Notes: generated from the letters alone by a model not told the origin. Counted from the stretch's first letter, positions 1-13,795 are shown. The stretch is DNA of 64,000 nucleotides from Corydoras sp. C115 (GCA_019802505.1 JAFMOC010000038.1:483001-547000); one strand, 5' to 3'. Made by a program: numbers and translations.

Positions 1-1570
1 TTTTGAAAATCAGCTTAATCGTTTTACATGTTGATCTAATTACAGTGAGCAACCAAAAGCATTAGGGTGGAAGGTTTGAATTCAGAAAGATTTCTAATAA
101 ACAAAGTCCAGAGGTATGAATAGTGTGATAATTAAAATATGGTTTGCAATTAAAGCTGTGATGTAATTCATAGTCCTTTCTTCATAGTGGGACCTTAATA
201 CACAAGACTGTATAAAAGCAGGGATTACATAAAAGAAGGTTTCAAAATTAGGTCAGGGATAAATACCTTCTTTTAACAGAATGTCAGAATGTAAAGCAGT
301 ATATTAGTTTTAGTAGCAGTGGCCTTGTTGTTTTGAATTAGTCAGAGTTAATTAAAAGAAAGCACCTTGACACTTAGAAGTATGTGCAACACATCTAATG
401 AGGTGGATTTTCAGGCAATTAATCACAATTACCTAACTATAACAGAGTGTGTGAGTGTGGCAATGTTAATTGTTTTGGCTTTATTCTCTCACTGAACAAA
501 CATACACAAGATTGCCTTACCAACACACTGCACGTCATTTTAAAATACAGAGAAACTTACAATGCACACCATGAATTAGGGTGTGAATGTAACTGCCTCT
601 AATACTAATAATTATTCATATCACACTTCACATACAAAGCCATACATACATGTGCACATACAGTGACACACAGGCTAAACACATGCCAATGTTCTGAAAT
701 GTATAAACAAAACGACAGCAGATGCACACGATTGCTCATTCGCACACACACACTTGCACATTGGGCATGTATTGATGTGAATGAAGTCATTAAGACATAA
801 ATTATTCACGGCTCATTTGGCTCCTGTGGGCCACCGTACTTTACACACACTGTTGCCATGACAGCAACACAGTACAAAAAAAGGCATGATGCACACACAC
901 ATGGGGTATATCCTGTAGATGCTCAAACTTCATTCCTAAAACAAGTCCTAAATCATTTTTGAGGTGCAACAGACTTAATCTGACTTGACACTGAGAATAC
1001 TGCTTCTATTGCAGTGTAAACCTGATTTGCAATAAAAAGTTTGATGTGAAAGTATCATCCTCTTTAATGCAAGGACCTGAGATGTAGAACATTGTCAAAA
1101 GCATCACACTGTGATCATCAGCTTGACTTGTACATGATGCATTTTGGTAGCTTCTCTTTTCCAGAGAAACAACTCATCCAGCCACGGTGTATATACTTAT
1201 AAACCTCTTTATTAGAGATCCAAACCCAGACCTAAAGGGTTGTTGCTCCAACTCCTTTTAATAAAAATAATTTTTATTAACTTTTCTTTTTTAAAACAGC
1301 TTCTTGTATTTTTTCACGTACACTATTTAATACACAACAAGGAACTAGTTGCTTTAACTTTTGTTACGATATAGTATAACAACAAATCATAACTGAAGTA
1401 ACGCTATGACGCCAACGTTAATGCTAACTGATAGTTATGTTAATTCCTAGAAAATGTCTTCATCTGGCACTTTTTTGGGGAGGGGGGGTCCTAAAGTGAC
1501 CCAAAAGTCGCCCCATTTATACAATTACAGAATCACTACTGGTGACTACTTGAATGCTAAATACGGAACG

Positions 1571-1618
<48 letters not shown>

Positions 1619-1927
1619 GATGGAATGCAGTAAAATCTCACTGTATGTCTCAATGTATCAACGTCATAAATGAATAAACTCCTTGTGTGCAATTCATCAC
1701 AAAATATCACACAAATACACAAACACAAAAAACACACAATCGCACACACACGAGCACGCACACATGCATGCAGGCGAGCCGCAGGCGACACACAGTGGTC
1801 AGTGTGTATGGTGAGGCCCCAAACACAAAAGAGCGACTGGAGTCTTTGTGTATCTGTCAACCACTGTCTGAGCACATTAATACATTCATACACACACACA
1901 CACACACACACAGACACACACACAGAC
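1571..1927. repeat. (CA)n arrays
   Basis: A pure CA array at 1571-1614, then CA-rich interrupted sequence and a second array at 1889-1926. All long open frames here are repeat translations. Confidence 0.95.
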
Positions 1928-2492
1928 ATTCCATAAAGCTGAATACTTGCTTAAACACGCAAACTCAAGAAAAGAGGACAGAACCCATATACATCAGACA
2001 GCAAGAGTTTGTGGTTATAAGAGGTCAATGTTCTTTGATGTGCGGTGGACTGAAGACTCAAAGCCTAAAGGCATTTCAACAAACTCTCTCTGTCTCGATG
2101 GCGGATTTCTATTTATTGCTAGAATTGTGGATTTCTATTTTGATTGAATCATTTCTCTCTCATGTGTCTACCTTTATAAAGCATCTAAGTTTATGTTAAG
2201 CGCTTCCAACCTCCTGCTTCGGTTCCAAGAACTATTAACTTTTTCTGCCCTCTTGAGATTGTAGACAACTATCCCTGTTTTCTTACCTCATGAGGTCTAC
2301 TTTACCCCAATTCTTAAGATGATGCTGCTACCCTTATTCTGTTTATATGTTCTGTTAATTAAATCTCCTGTTCTTAACCCGGTTCCCACAATAAATACCC
2401 TATTACTTGTATAAATTTTTCCTCATGACTATGGTTCTCCTCCAGACATACTCCATACTCCTAATATCCTCCTACTATTCTAATTTATTTGA

Positions 2493-2497
<5 letters not shown>

Positions 2498-2582
<85 letters not shown>
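2498..2582. repeat. (AT)n microsatellite, about 85 bp
   Basis: Uninterrupted alternating A/T, self-complementary and able to extrude a cruciform. Lies in Slit intron 4. Confidence 0.97.
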
Positions 2583-2585
<3 letters not shown>

Positions 2586-3914
2586 ATTTTTTATTTTTTT
2601 AAAAGCCTATAAACCAAATCCTAATAGCTAAGCTACTTAAGCTCTGACTTAGCTTGGTTTATGAATTTTGAAACCTGCAATCTCTTTACAAGCTTCACAT
2701 TCTGATTTCTGTAGACACATACTCAAATCCTGGGACCTACAGTGTATGGCTAAAAATAAATAGACTCTACAAGTGCTTCTTAGATCACCTATTTCCAAAG
2801 AGGGGTAATATTAATGCTACCGCATACAAAGGCATTTCAGACAGTTATGTGCTTCCGAACATGTAGCATCAGGTTAGTAATACATAGACTAGTTTCATAA
2901 AGAGTAAGAATGTCATCTAAAAGCAGGACTAATTTAACTTTGCTGGATCTTTGGAGTAAATAACTGTAAGCTGAAAATATGCAGAAAGCCTTAACAGGAA
3001 AGTGCACCTGAAAAAAAACATCACCTGAAAGCAAACCCTAATCGTTTTGTAAGCTTGCTCCTGTCCTGTAGTATAGCTGAAGAAAGGATTTCCCCAAATA
3101 ACTTTATTTCAACTGTAGCCTTCTGTTTCTGTACTGAAGCAAAATGCATGTAACACTTGAGACAATCTATAATGTTAAAACTGCTATAAAACCCTTCCCT
3201 TTGGTTCTTTAAAGCTTTATCGCTTTCTTTTTTCTGCCACTGTTTTTTGGGCTCACTCTCCAGCAGTCTTATTCTCACTCATCTAAAAGTAGCCTCCAGT
3301 CACCCGTTAGCCTTTTCGGAAGAGCATGTTGCAGCATGAATGTCTTTGTGTGTGTATATAAGCGAGAAAGAGATATAGAAAGGAAGAGAAAGCCTCTTAA
3401 TAAGCCACAGCCTGAAGCCGATCTACCATTTACTCTCACATATAAACACACACACAATCTATAGCCTGCAAAGCTAATCGAAGCCTTAGGGTTCTTGAAT
3501 CTTTTTTTTATTATTTCTTTATTCTCTGTGAGTGTGTGGAGTGGTGGGGGTGTCTGTGTGGTGAAAGTCTAGGCCAGACATTGTCAGAAAGCCACACACA
3601 CACACAGGCTTGGCATTCCTTACAGCTGGCATGCTGCTCTTTTTCCGTTTCTGTCTTTCAGATACTAAATAAAATGGGGTTACCCACCTCTGTACAAGCA
3701 TTTAAATATAGGTAGCCACAGTGACCAGTTGCTGACCATCATGACTGTTTTTTTTTTTTTTAAGTAGCTTTTTAAGCAGCATATGATAAACATTCACACA
3801 GAAAACTTCTCATTACGTTCTTAAGGAATCAACCATACACAACGCAGTGTTTCAAATCTGTCATCTGTGTACTTGAGAAAAACTGACAGACATGTACAAA
3901 TTTTAAAAATCTAG

Positions 3915-3915
<1 letters not shown>

Positions 3916-3960
<45 letters not shown>
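3916..3960. repeat. (AC)n microsatellite
   Basis: About 22 uninterrupted AC units. Confidence 0.97.
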
Positions 3961-3963
<3 letters not shown>

Positions 3964-4621
3964 GAGAGACATACTGTACATTACTTATTCGGGACCTTAG
4001 GTAAGGTTTAATTGAAAATTCTGTCTTTGGAAAGCAATAATGAAATAAATCACATTAAACACACAAAAAAGTGACTGGATTTATTTAATAAAGTGCATTT
4101 TATTAAAACTATACACAATTAAAAATACATAGCATAACCCAGTTTTAGGTTGCAGTTGGGATGCTGTGTATATTGTAACATGAAATGCAATGAAGATCAA
4201 GTATCCAAATGTTTAATTTGAAATACGCCAAATGTTCAACTGAAGAATCCTATTTTTTAATTAATGTTCATTATGAGTTTGTTGTCAGCAACAAGTTAAT
4301 AAAAAATGATGGAAGAGCACGTTTATCACTGCACTACATAACTTATTATTAGGAATGCTATATGAGCATCTGGTAACCCAAAAAGATTAATGATTTTAAT
4401 ACTTTCAGTTGTAACTACAATTTATAGCAAAGACATGGCTTTTGTAGTAAAAGCTGATTAATGTTTATTATTTCCTAATGTTATTAGGTTACCTAAATAT
4501 GACATCCTCTCAAACTTTCTTTTAAACATAATTAAGTTTTTAATTTTCATTATAGCCACTGGCTGTCTGTAAAAGCATCTTTAAACAAATTTCTAGTGTC
4601 CCATAGGCTAAAGTGTTTCAT

Positions 4622-5000
4622 AAATACACTAGATGGGCAAAAGTTCTTGGACACACCTCTTACTAACTAAAGTTGCTGTTTTATTTGTTAATTAAAGTTG
4701 ATGTCACAGTGTATAAAATTAATCACCCAGTCATGCCTTTAATATTGTGGGAACAATTTGGAGAAGGCCAGCGGAGACTGTGGTCCAATCCATAATGACA
4801 TGGCTTGTTGATGGCTTGTTTGAAAAAAAAAGACTTGACTGGCCCTCACAAGCCCTGACCACAACTCCATTACAAGCCTGGATCTTTTGTCTAACATCAG
4901 TGTTTGACCACTAAAACCTAAAAAGCCTTTCCAGAAAAGTAAAAAAAAAGATGACAATGACCTAGAACAAATAAAGACACCTGTACATTGCTATTGTTGT
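4622..5000 (+). mobile_element. Tc1/mariner-like remnant
   Basis: It begins with a terminal-repeat-like AGATGGGCAAAAGTTCTTGG then ACACACCT. Inside are AGACTTGACTGGCCCTC, AAGCCCTGACCACAACTCC, GTCTAACATCAGTGTTTGAC and AGCCTTTCCAGAAAAG, the decayed end of a Tc1-like transposase gene. It cannot encode protein. Confidence 0.6.
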
Positions 5001-5894
5001 ATATATTTTTTTTATTCAATGTGCCAAATGTTTTATGTGAGTTTGGACTGCAGTCAGGTCAGCTCCATACCCGATTTAAGTTAAAGAGACTAATTTACTA
5101 ACTTTATTGGTTCTATTACCAGATATTTAGTATATGTAACTATATTTTAGGCAGTTTATAGTGAACAGTAATCTAAAATAAACAGCTCTAATCAGTCATC
5201 TGATTGTTGACTGTAAATGCTGCTGTGGTTATTACCATCACATACATGCTCGTGTTCTAATCAAACTTGTACCGCCCAAAACCTTCATTTTCTGGGTCCA
5301 CTCAAAATCCTAACTTTCTTCAACATGATTGCGGTTGTTTCCACCTAATCGCATGAGAGGTTACGTTTATCATTTCAGTGCCTGTCACTCACTAATGTTC
5401 TCACAGTATGTGGTTTGTGCACTCACACCGGATTTAAAAACTTTCCCATGTATTTGGGCGCTTTTGTATGCTACCACACTAGGGACATAAAGCTGCTGGA
5501 CTAATCACAACTTTGGATAACGGTCATCCTCATTAGCATCTGTGGTAGCATTCACTTAGTAATAACATAGTAATGTAATAACGTACATCTAAAATGCAAA
5601 GTGTGATGTCACATACGTCACGTGTCCGTACACATCATGGATAATTGCCTTAAGGAAAAAGCAAATACTTTTACTTTCCCATTACTTCAGTTACTGATAC
5701 ACAAATCCACCCATACACACTTCAGTTTATGTGTGTGTGATCTGGCAGTGAGAGGTGCCAGATAAGTGTCACAAAACCACACCCATAAACCTCCCCAAGG
5801 CAGCAGGATCTAACATACCCTTGTGTAAACCTGTAATCAAGGAATCTGTTTACATCATCCCTTAAGGTATCCCTCTCTCTCTTTCCCTCTCTCA

Positions 5895-5895
<1 letters not shown>

Positions 5896-5944
<49 letters not shown>
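5896..5944. repeat. (AC)n microsatellite with flanking CT tract
   Basis: About 24 AC units, preceded by a C/T-rich stretch (5872-5892). Confidence 0.97.
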
Positions 5945-5948
<4 letters not shown>

Positions 5949-6262
5949 GGGTGGTCTTTTACACACCATCTTTACAGCCTTTGAAATCCCTGCACTGTAA
6001 TGACGTACCTTTTCTCGTAATGTTCTGACTTTGTATCAGGTTGGGTTGGCAAGTGTTAGTTGTTTACTTAGCTTGTTGTCTTTAAGTACTAAATATTGTT
6101 ATGTTGGTTGTAGTGCATCCTGTATTGAAATGTTTTTTTCAAATTGACTGTTGGACATGAGAACAGGCATTATTAGATGCTAGTTATGCTGACTGGTCTG
6201 GAAAGTCCACAACCAGCTTTTGGCAGACTTTTGATTTTATGAGTTTCTCCTTCTGTGATATT

Positions 6263-6269
<7 letters not shown>

Positions 6270-6356
<87 letters not shown>

Positions 6357-6374
6357 CATACATACATACATACA
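6270..6374. repeat. (AT)n then (CATA)n compound microsatellite
   Basis: About 83 bp of uninterrupted AT followed by about 22 bp of CATA units. Lies in Slit intron 4. Confidence 0.97.
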
Positions 6375-9144
6375 TCATGTAGATGTTTTTAATATGGCAG
6401 CAAGGATGACTCCAAAATTCAAGATTCAACACCGGAATCTTTCTAATGTATGCACTTTTTTTTAACAGTATTGGGAAAAGTAGTGTGCAGACATCATTTT
6501 TGGAATAAATGTCTCTGAATTACATCATTAATAATTATTTAAGAATTTCCATTTTATCTAGATGGATTAATAATCAGTATTTGATTCTATAATTCTAATT
6601 AGCAATCATTTAAGAGTGCGTTTCCTGTACTCCGTACAAAGAGATTAGTCAATAAGCTGATTTCCATCTGTGCTCCTTTAAAAAGATTTTGGTGAGAGAC
6701 ATGGGATGAAGTTTGGTTTGCAAAGGCAGGCTTTGGTCTGAAATATAGGGTTTGGCTCAAGAAATAAGATTTGAACTTTAATTAAAGCTTCAGTTCAGCA
6801 AGCATACAGCACCTTTTGGCCTTAAATCAAGAACACAGCTGCTAACAAAAATTTCAAGAATTGTAACTTCATAAAAAGGCTGGCAAAATGTTTGTGTAAG
6901 AGTGTATATGATCTTGTCCAAAAGTTCAGGAAAAATGAAATGCAGAATGTAATTAATCCAGCACAAACCACAATATTTTAAAGCAAAACCCTGTCTTTTA
7001 TAACACACCTCAAAAAGGCCTTCATCATGAATGTGGTCTGTGCAAATAGTTTAATGAGGCACCTCATAGTCAGTACTGAATACAAGCTTTGGCTAAACTC
7101 AAATGTTGCAATTGCTTTTCTATCCATCTTAAAGTCTGTTAATTAATATAATTGTGGTAGTTTTATCCAGGTCTTTTTTGTTTAATGACAGCAGATGTAA
7201 AATACCATTAGTTCACTGTTAGGACTTTGACTATAAAACCATTCAGAAGCCTGAATTTTTTGGTATTTATACCACAAATTAGTGCTCACAAGACACTTAG
7301 CCTTATCTCTACATGTACACACCAACAATCATTATCAACCTTTGATGTTATAGTTAGACCTCACTATATTAATCTCCAAAGATGAAGCCACAAACTATTT
7401 TTTTAATCTGGTTGAAACTTAACTAAGTAAGAGTCAAAGTGCTGGTGGGGGTGTGGTCTGTTGGTTTATGATGTTTCTATAACTGCACATCTGTTCTATC
7501 AAAGCACATTACTCAGCTTCCGAAAAGACATTCATTTAAGATTAAGGAAAGAGACAGTCAGCCTGCCAGCCAGACAGAGGACCCCGCAGAGAAAGCTCCA
7601 CCTGCAACTTTACTACACACCCCCAGCACCTGAGGTTTTAAGTGATGTCACATCAATGAAACTGTATAATTGTTAGTGGTGCTTTCGCTGCAACTGTGGT
7701 CATGATGCTCTTTGGTTGCCGTGGCATTGGAAAGGTGAAATTAAAGACCACGATGAGCCTTGTGGTTGCTAGGTTACAGCTGTCCACGGAAACAGGGCTC
7801 ATTATGAATCAAGCGCATACACGCTTATAAAACCACCACACACACACATTCACACACCACAAACACAGGTGTATTTTCCCCTCAGTGCTGTATCTGGAAC
7901 AGTGCCTCGGCTGGAGACACTATGTCTGAGAGACTCTTCCAACATGCCCACTCAGGTGTGTGTTTCTAGTAGTTTAGATGTGTTTGCATACATACACACT
8001 TAGCACTAGATGCAACACATGCTTTATACACACAACTTTTGTTCTATAATCATCTTAGTATTCTTTACCTGTGTGTTGCACTGCATCTTGGGTAACCAAA
8101 ATTTGAAAGGCTTCCTTAACATTTAAATAATTTTACCAAAGAACAAAACACACACACACACACGCACACACACCTAAATGTATTTAAACAAATTCATCTC
8201 AATAAGACCAGGTTGTTGTAGATGACTGCCTTTAATAGCACTTGATGTTACACACTATAAAAAGTCCAGATCAAACCACACATCACTTTTCCATTACAGT
8301 TCGAATCTTTACTGTGTTTAATTGAACCCTCTCCTTTGCGGAATCCAACCACACTGGGACAGCCTCCAAAACTACTAAATCTCTTCTGTGACTGTTTTAG
8401 TAACTATTTTTACTGAATCGTAATCATGTTTTTCAGTCTCCTCTGATTGTAACAGAACCCATGTTAGTCAACTTAGGAATAAATAACAAATTAAAGCAGG
8501 AAGTATGACAGCACTGGAAGACAAGTCAAGCGTGTTGTCTGGTTTTATAAGACTATGCAATAGATGCTGATCTAATAGTTACTATTTCATATAAAGTGTA
8601 TTAAACAGAAGGAATCGAATCATCAGTTTAAGACAGACAGATATAAACTTCCAAAGCTAACCACAAACACCTGTTTATTATATTAATTTTGCTGAGAGTT
8701 TTTCTTTAACTCCTGTTGAACAAAAATTATATTAATTTATTTAATTTTTATCATTACAAACATTTAAGGCCTACTTCTTTACCAAGCACGTATATAAGTA
8801 TGTGTGTTTTTAAAATGGTAAATCTGTAGCGATTATGTTACTTATTGTATAGTTTGCATCCAATTCTTGTGAAATATTTTTGCGCATTTAATCATTTAAA
8901 ATTCAAAACTTGGTTAACACAAATTAAATAATGTTTTAGAAAATTAATTAGAGCCCTAAATAATACCCTTATTGGCAAATATTTTTTAATTAAAATTTTA
9001 TTGTCGCATAAGCAAACGGTAACAAACAGCATAAAAACATACATAAAAAACAAATTATTTAGTAAAAAAAACTGCATCATAGCTGAATAAATGCTGCTTA
9101 TAAAAATGTAGTCATTAAGTTGTAACAATATTTTCACATGGCCT

Positions 9145-9345
9145 CTTCTAACAGTCATGCCGATGACGCCCAACTGAGCCTTTCCTTCCCACCATCAGAC
9201 ACCTTGGTTGCTTCTCATATTTCAGCTTATTTGGCAGACATCTCATTATGGAAAGCAGTCCATCACCTCAAGCTAAATACCAGCAGGACTGAGGTATTAT
9301 TTATTCCTGGTAATACATGCCCAAGCCATGGACCTCTGAGTTGAT
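9145..9345 (+). pseudogene. L2-like LINE reverse-transcriptase fragment
   Basis: The plus-strand frame reads HADDAQLSLSFPPSDTLVAS, then HISAYLADISLW and KLNTSRTEVLF. This is the catalytic YADD region of an L2/CR1-type LINE reverse transcriptase (consensus YADDTQLYLSF, ISACLTDISCWM, LNLAKTELL). The first Tyr is His here. Only about 65 residues are left, within Slit intron 4 and antisense to it. Confidence 0.75.
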
Positions 9346-9832
9346 CATTCTGTCAGAATATGCACAGGATCCTTGTGTTTAATGATCAGTTATTACTGAT
9401 CATACAGAATGGCGTGGGTAACTTGCTATAAATCTTTACCTGATCATTTTGGGCCTGTTCAGACCTGAGTATGTGAATGTGACTTTTCTGATCAGATCAC
9501 AAAGGACACCTTTACTATGTGTCTTCACACCTGCCAATAATAATATTTCTCAGGTGATCACTTGTGATCAGATCTTACTTTATATGGTGATCTGCAAAGG
9601 CTTTGTTTATAGCAAGCCTGCTAATAAGAGGGAACATGCACAAACCTGCCTATAGTTTATTACATATTTAAAATGATCTGTAAACAAAGTGCAATCTGCA
9701 ATATAAACCTGATAAGTATAAAAATTATATTTAGTGTTTAATTTAAAGTTAAATAAAGTTTATTAAGTCCACAGGATGCATTTACCATGTAAATTATTTT
9801 AATAATTATTTAGTAAATTAATTAATAAATAA

Positions 9833-10180
9833 GGCAGCACGGTGGCTTAGTGGTTAGCACGTTCGCCTCTCAGCGCTAGGGATTCCCAGTTCGAAACCCC
9901 ATCTGGGTGGAGTTTTCATGTTCTCCCCGTGTCTGCGTGGGTTTCCTCCGGGTTCTCCGGTTTCATCCCACAGTCCAAAAACATGGATCAAGTCAATTGA
10001 ATTCTCAAAATTGCCCCATATAGAGTGTGTTTGTGTGAGTGAGTGTGTGCCCAGCGATAGGTTGGCGCCCTGTCCTGGGTCTATCTGCCCGGCGCCCGAG
10101 ACATTCTCCCCTGGATGGGCATGGGGAACCCCACTGCGACCCTAATAGAGGATAAAGCGGGAGATAATGAATGAATGAAT
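9833..10180 (+). mobile_element. tRNA-headed SINE, full-length copy
   Basis: Same family as the copy at 32429: the head GGCAGCACGGTGGCTTAG, B-box-like GTTCGAAACC, the same CCTCCGGGTTCTCCGG body, and a tail ending GATAATGAATGAATGAAT. Flanks are AT-rich, so the target duplication is ambiguous. Confidence 0.85.
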
Positions 10181-10597
10181 AATTAAAAAATACCGACTAT
10201 ACTTGAACTATAAAGTCCATCTATATGTTAAGTGTTAAAAAAACAGACAATAGAGCAAGAAGGAGGTGTGTCAAGGATTTGACTGGCAATGTATATTATT
10301 ATAGATTATTTATCATAAAATTGACAAAACAGAAATATACTCTATCATGATGTGTCCATGCCCAAGCTATGATATCATAATCATCACTGATATTATGATA
10401 AAATTTCTATTAAGATATAAAATGTTGGTCATATCATTCAACCCTAAATGTGCACTTAAATATAAATTATTACTAATTTAGTTTTATTTCATTTAATTTT
10501 TTTCTTTAATGTGTTATAGTTAATAGCTACTGTCAGATGATGTGTTATGGGAATGACTGATATAAGTAGAAAAGATTAGTTTTATTATATACACTCA

Positions 10598-10910
10598 TTA
10601 TATTAGGAGCAGTATTACACCCACTAATTTATGTAATTATCTAATTAGCCAATCATGTGGCCACAGTGACACATATTAAATCATGCCGATACAAGTAATA
10701 TTCACCATATTCATACGAGTAAGAGAAATGTGATTGCTGGTGTCAGACAGGCTAGTTCGGGTGTCAACAACTTTGATCTTCTGAGATTTTCTGGCACAAC
10801 AGTCTCTTACATTTACTCAGAATAATGCAAATAAAAAAAAAACTGTGAAATCTGTGAGTGACAGTTGTGCAGGCAACGTATGGTCAACTCATGTTAAAAG
10901 TCTCTTGAGA
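10598..10910 (+). mobile_element. Tc1-like transposase remnant, second family
   Basis: The 5' end has TAATTAGCCAATCATGTGGC. The region 10730-10830 decodes, with breaks, to IAGVRQA and DLLRFSGTTVS, the N-terminal helix-turn-helix of a fish Tc1 family (consensus DLLGFSRTTVS). Frameshifts and stops prevent function. Confidence 0.6.
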
Positions 10911-11186
10911 AGCTTTCACACATGCAGTTTATATCACCAGCACATGTCTCTGCCCAATAAAGCTGTAAGTATAAACACAAACATCAAATGTTCTACCAGG
11001 ACATGATTTTAACAGCCACAGGTCCAGGTCACATCTAATTACATTTTCTAATTACAAGTCTGCAGGTGCCAGAATCGGGTATTGGTGCTAAGTCTCAGTC
11101 CACCCAAAACAATAATTTAACTAATTGTATTAGTATAGTTACATCTGCATTCACATACACACTGCTACAAAGAATACACAAAGTAT

Positions 11187-11375
11187 GGTAGCTCAGTGGT
11201 GTGTTGGGCTATCAATCTAAAGGTTGGGGGTTCAAATCCCAAGCCCACTAAAATTACCAATGTGGGTCCTTGAGAAAGGCCCTTAACCCTTAATAATCCA
11301 GGGATTCTGTGGTTAACCCTGTGCTCACTTTGTAAGACGCTTTAGATAAAAACGTCTGCTAAATAATCAAATGTC
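11187..11375 (+). mobile_element. SINE of a second tRNA-derived family
   Basis: A tRNA-like head (GGTAGCTCAGTGGTG, then GGGGGTTCAAATCCC) is followed by CTTGAGAAAGGCCCTTAACC. The 3' end is TAAGACGCTTTAGATAAAAA then CGTCTGCTAAAT, typical of fish SINEs with an L2-type tail. It is distinct from the family at 9833. Confidence 0.8.
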
Positions 11376-13181
11376 AAATGACAAAGTTGGTCTCCAGCAG
11401 TTATTTCAGTATAGAATTCTGTTTATAGGTTTTTTTTAAGCATGTGGTTTTTAGACCCTGATGTCCAAATTTGAATCCCTCAGACTGACCATTTGATCTT
11501 CAAAAAGGCTTTACTCACACAGACCCTTACACTATGGGTCAACTGGTCACTATAGCAACAGACTATAAACACTTTCTTCATTAAAATCTGATTATGAAGG
11601 AAATTAGTACACACACACACACACACACAAACATAAAAACAGACAGACACACACATACACACAAACACACACAGAAGCTTGTCATAATGCCTCAGGCAGC
11701 ACTTCTCATCACTCTCTTTAACTCCAAACCTTTTCCCACCAACTCGTGTGAACAGACAGGGCTTAGATGAAGTGTGTGTATGTGTGTGTCTGTGTGTGTC
11801 TTGTGAGCCGACAAGACTGAGGTTAAGCGTCCACTCTGCAGACAAAAGCCAGACCCTCTACAGCACCGTGACCTAGGAAACGCTGGGCTCAGTGAGCACA
11901 CATACGCACACACTCTCACTGAGGTAAACAGTTCGGTTTACTAAGTATTTGTTGTGCAGATTAAATGAAAGTGAGATTCAATTTCAGAGCAGAATTACCC
12001 CCTGCACCCACATATATGTATCTCTAAACATAATTCATCCATTCTCCGCATTCCAAGTGTAATGCCATAGAGCAGGATGCTGCAGGATGATGCTGAACGT
12101 TATACATCCAGCAGCAGTCTAGCTCAGGTTCCATGCTCGGACGTTCTGGAGTCAGATGTTGTGAAGCGCATTACTAGGTTTCAGAGCTGTGTTGGGTAAC
12201 TGGACATGTATATGAAAATGCCTTTCAAGATGTCATACAGATGTTGGTTTTACTAAAAACAAGTGCTGCTAGAAACTATTTTACATCCACATTGAAACAC
12301 TCTATTACTCCCTCTCTCCCTCTCTCTTACTAATCCATTTGATTTGACTTAATATCCAGACAAGAGCCAATAGAGGTCACACAGGGGAAATTCCTCACAC
12401 ACAGTGCTAAGCGGATGAAGTATGACAGTGATGTAAAATCCGGTAACCACCGCAAAAGTGTAGTTGTACTCACGCTGTATTGACATGTAAGAAAAAACAA
12501 TGGACAAATATTAATAAAATCCTCGAAAAATTTTATTTTTAACTTCACAATTTGTTACTTCATCATTTTAAATAATTGATTAACCTTTGTGGAATGTTAA
12601 TAGTGTCTAAGAAAACAATTTCATACTTCTTTAGATCTTTGTCGCATATAACCAGACTGCAGTCATTCAGGCTTTTCTTCCCGTTTCTCTTAATTTCATG
12701 TTCGATTTAAAGACAAAGTCACCAGGAAATTTGGTTGTTTTAGCTTCAAAAACAACACTGAAACCTGGAGGCCTTATCGCAATGAATAAAATGAGGCAAA
12801 TTAATTTAAAAGATAAATAAAGTGGGGTAAACATGGCAAATATGTATGAGATTTCAAAACTTCACCTCTGTCGCATCTACACTGTGATGAATACATTTTC
12901 TTTTGTGTGTATTTTGCTCCTGTACATAACTGAATTTTATGAATGATGCGGTCGTTTAATAGATGTAGAGCTATTATTGCTTTATGCAAGCTAATGTTGC
13001 TGCACATCTGTTTAATGTCAGTGAGCAGAATTAGTAGAATTAATTACAACTATTAAACCACCTTGTAATTAAAAAAATCACAGAAAGCAATTTAGAGGAT
13101 TGTGAACATAATGGCCACAAAACCTAAGAGTTTATTCTTGCCAAAATTCGAACTTAGATACAGCTTAGACATAAGAAACAT

Positions 13182-13509
13182 GACACACACACACACACAC
13201 ACACACATTTTGTCTGTTTTGTTGAAGTTGAATAGCTGAGGACAGACTCATACACCTGATATCTGAGACAGAAAATCCACAGATATTTTTGGAAATGTGT
13301 ACACACACACACACACACACATACATACACACACACACACACGTTTCCATAAGCCCCACAACCTTGCAGACATGTTTTCACTGCTAAAGCTCTTAAGACT
13401 ATTTTTCTGTCTCTCTCTCAGTAGCAGATGTTTGAGTGTCACTTTTCTTAACTCAATTTTCTCAACCACTCAGTCTGCTGCAAATCCCTAAAACCTTTAA
13501 CTCAATTAG

Positions 13510-13571
<62 letters not shown>
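13182..13571. repeat. Three (CA)n arrays downstream of Slit exon 4
   Basis: Arrays at 13182-13206, 13300-13342 and 13511-13571. The last is about 60 bp. In the Slit pre-mRNA they read as UG repeats, 225-615 nt past the exon 4 donor. Confidence 0.97.
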
Positions 13572-13573
<2 letters not shown>

Positions 13574-13795
13574 TCAGCATACACAAGCAGACAATGTCTT
13601 GTTATTGCTGAATTTCTGCTGACTATAAAATAACCTATTAAGTGGCACAATTTGAACATGTGAAGACATAATTTGGCTACACACATCGAATTTAAAACTA
13701 CACAGTGGGAAGTGAGTCATTTCCACATTCATATAGTAAATAAGAACAATATGGTGTAAGCATGGTGTGTGTGTGTGATGGGGTGTGTAACTTAC

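Larger units (their letters stand above)
1..13795 (-). other. Slit intron 4, truncated at the left window edge
   Basis: At least 13.8 kb follow exon 4 without a recognisable exon 5. The interval contains many CA arrays, two 83-85 bp AT arrays, a SINE at 9833-10180, a second type of SINE at 11187-11375, an L2-like RT fragment near 9.15 kb and Tc1-like debris at 4.6-5.0 and 10.6-10.9 kb. Possible regulatory spots are the X-box-like motifs near 852-868 and 7714-7777. Confidence 0.8.

Noticed and set aside
1546..2199. Long open frames on both strands
   Set aside because: They are largely His-Thr or Cys-Val repeats made by CA/TG microsatellites.
3205..3285. Possible Slit exon 5 (minus strand, SENK-like reading after TTTTAG)
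   Set aside because: In the required phase 2 the first codons give an immediate stop, and the IPRKAFRG motif expected in this exon is absent.
11213..11245. A real tRNA gene
   Set aside because: The A- and B-box-like motifs belong to a SINE head with a SINE body and tail; no full cloverleaf is present.
13154..13686. Overlapping frames rich in Cys-Val or His-Thr
   Set aside because: Translations of the CA arrays downstream of Slit exon 4.
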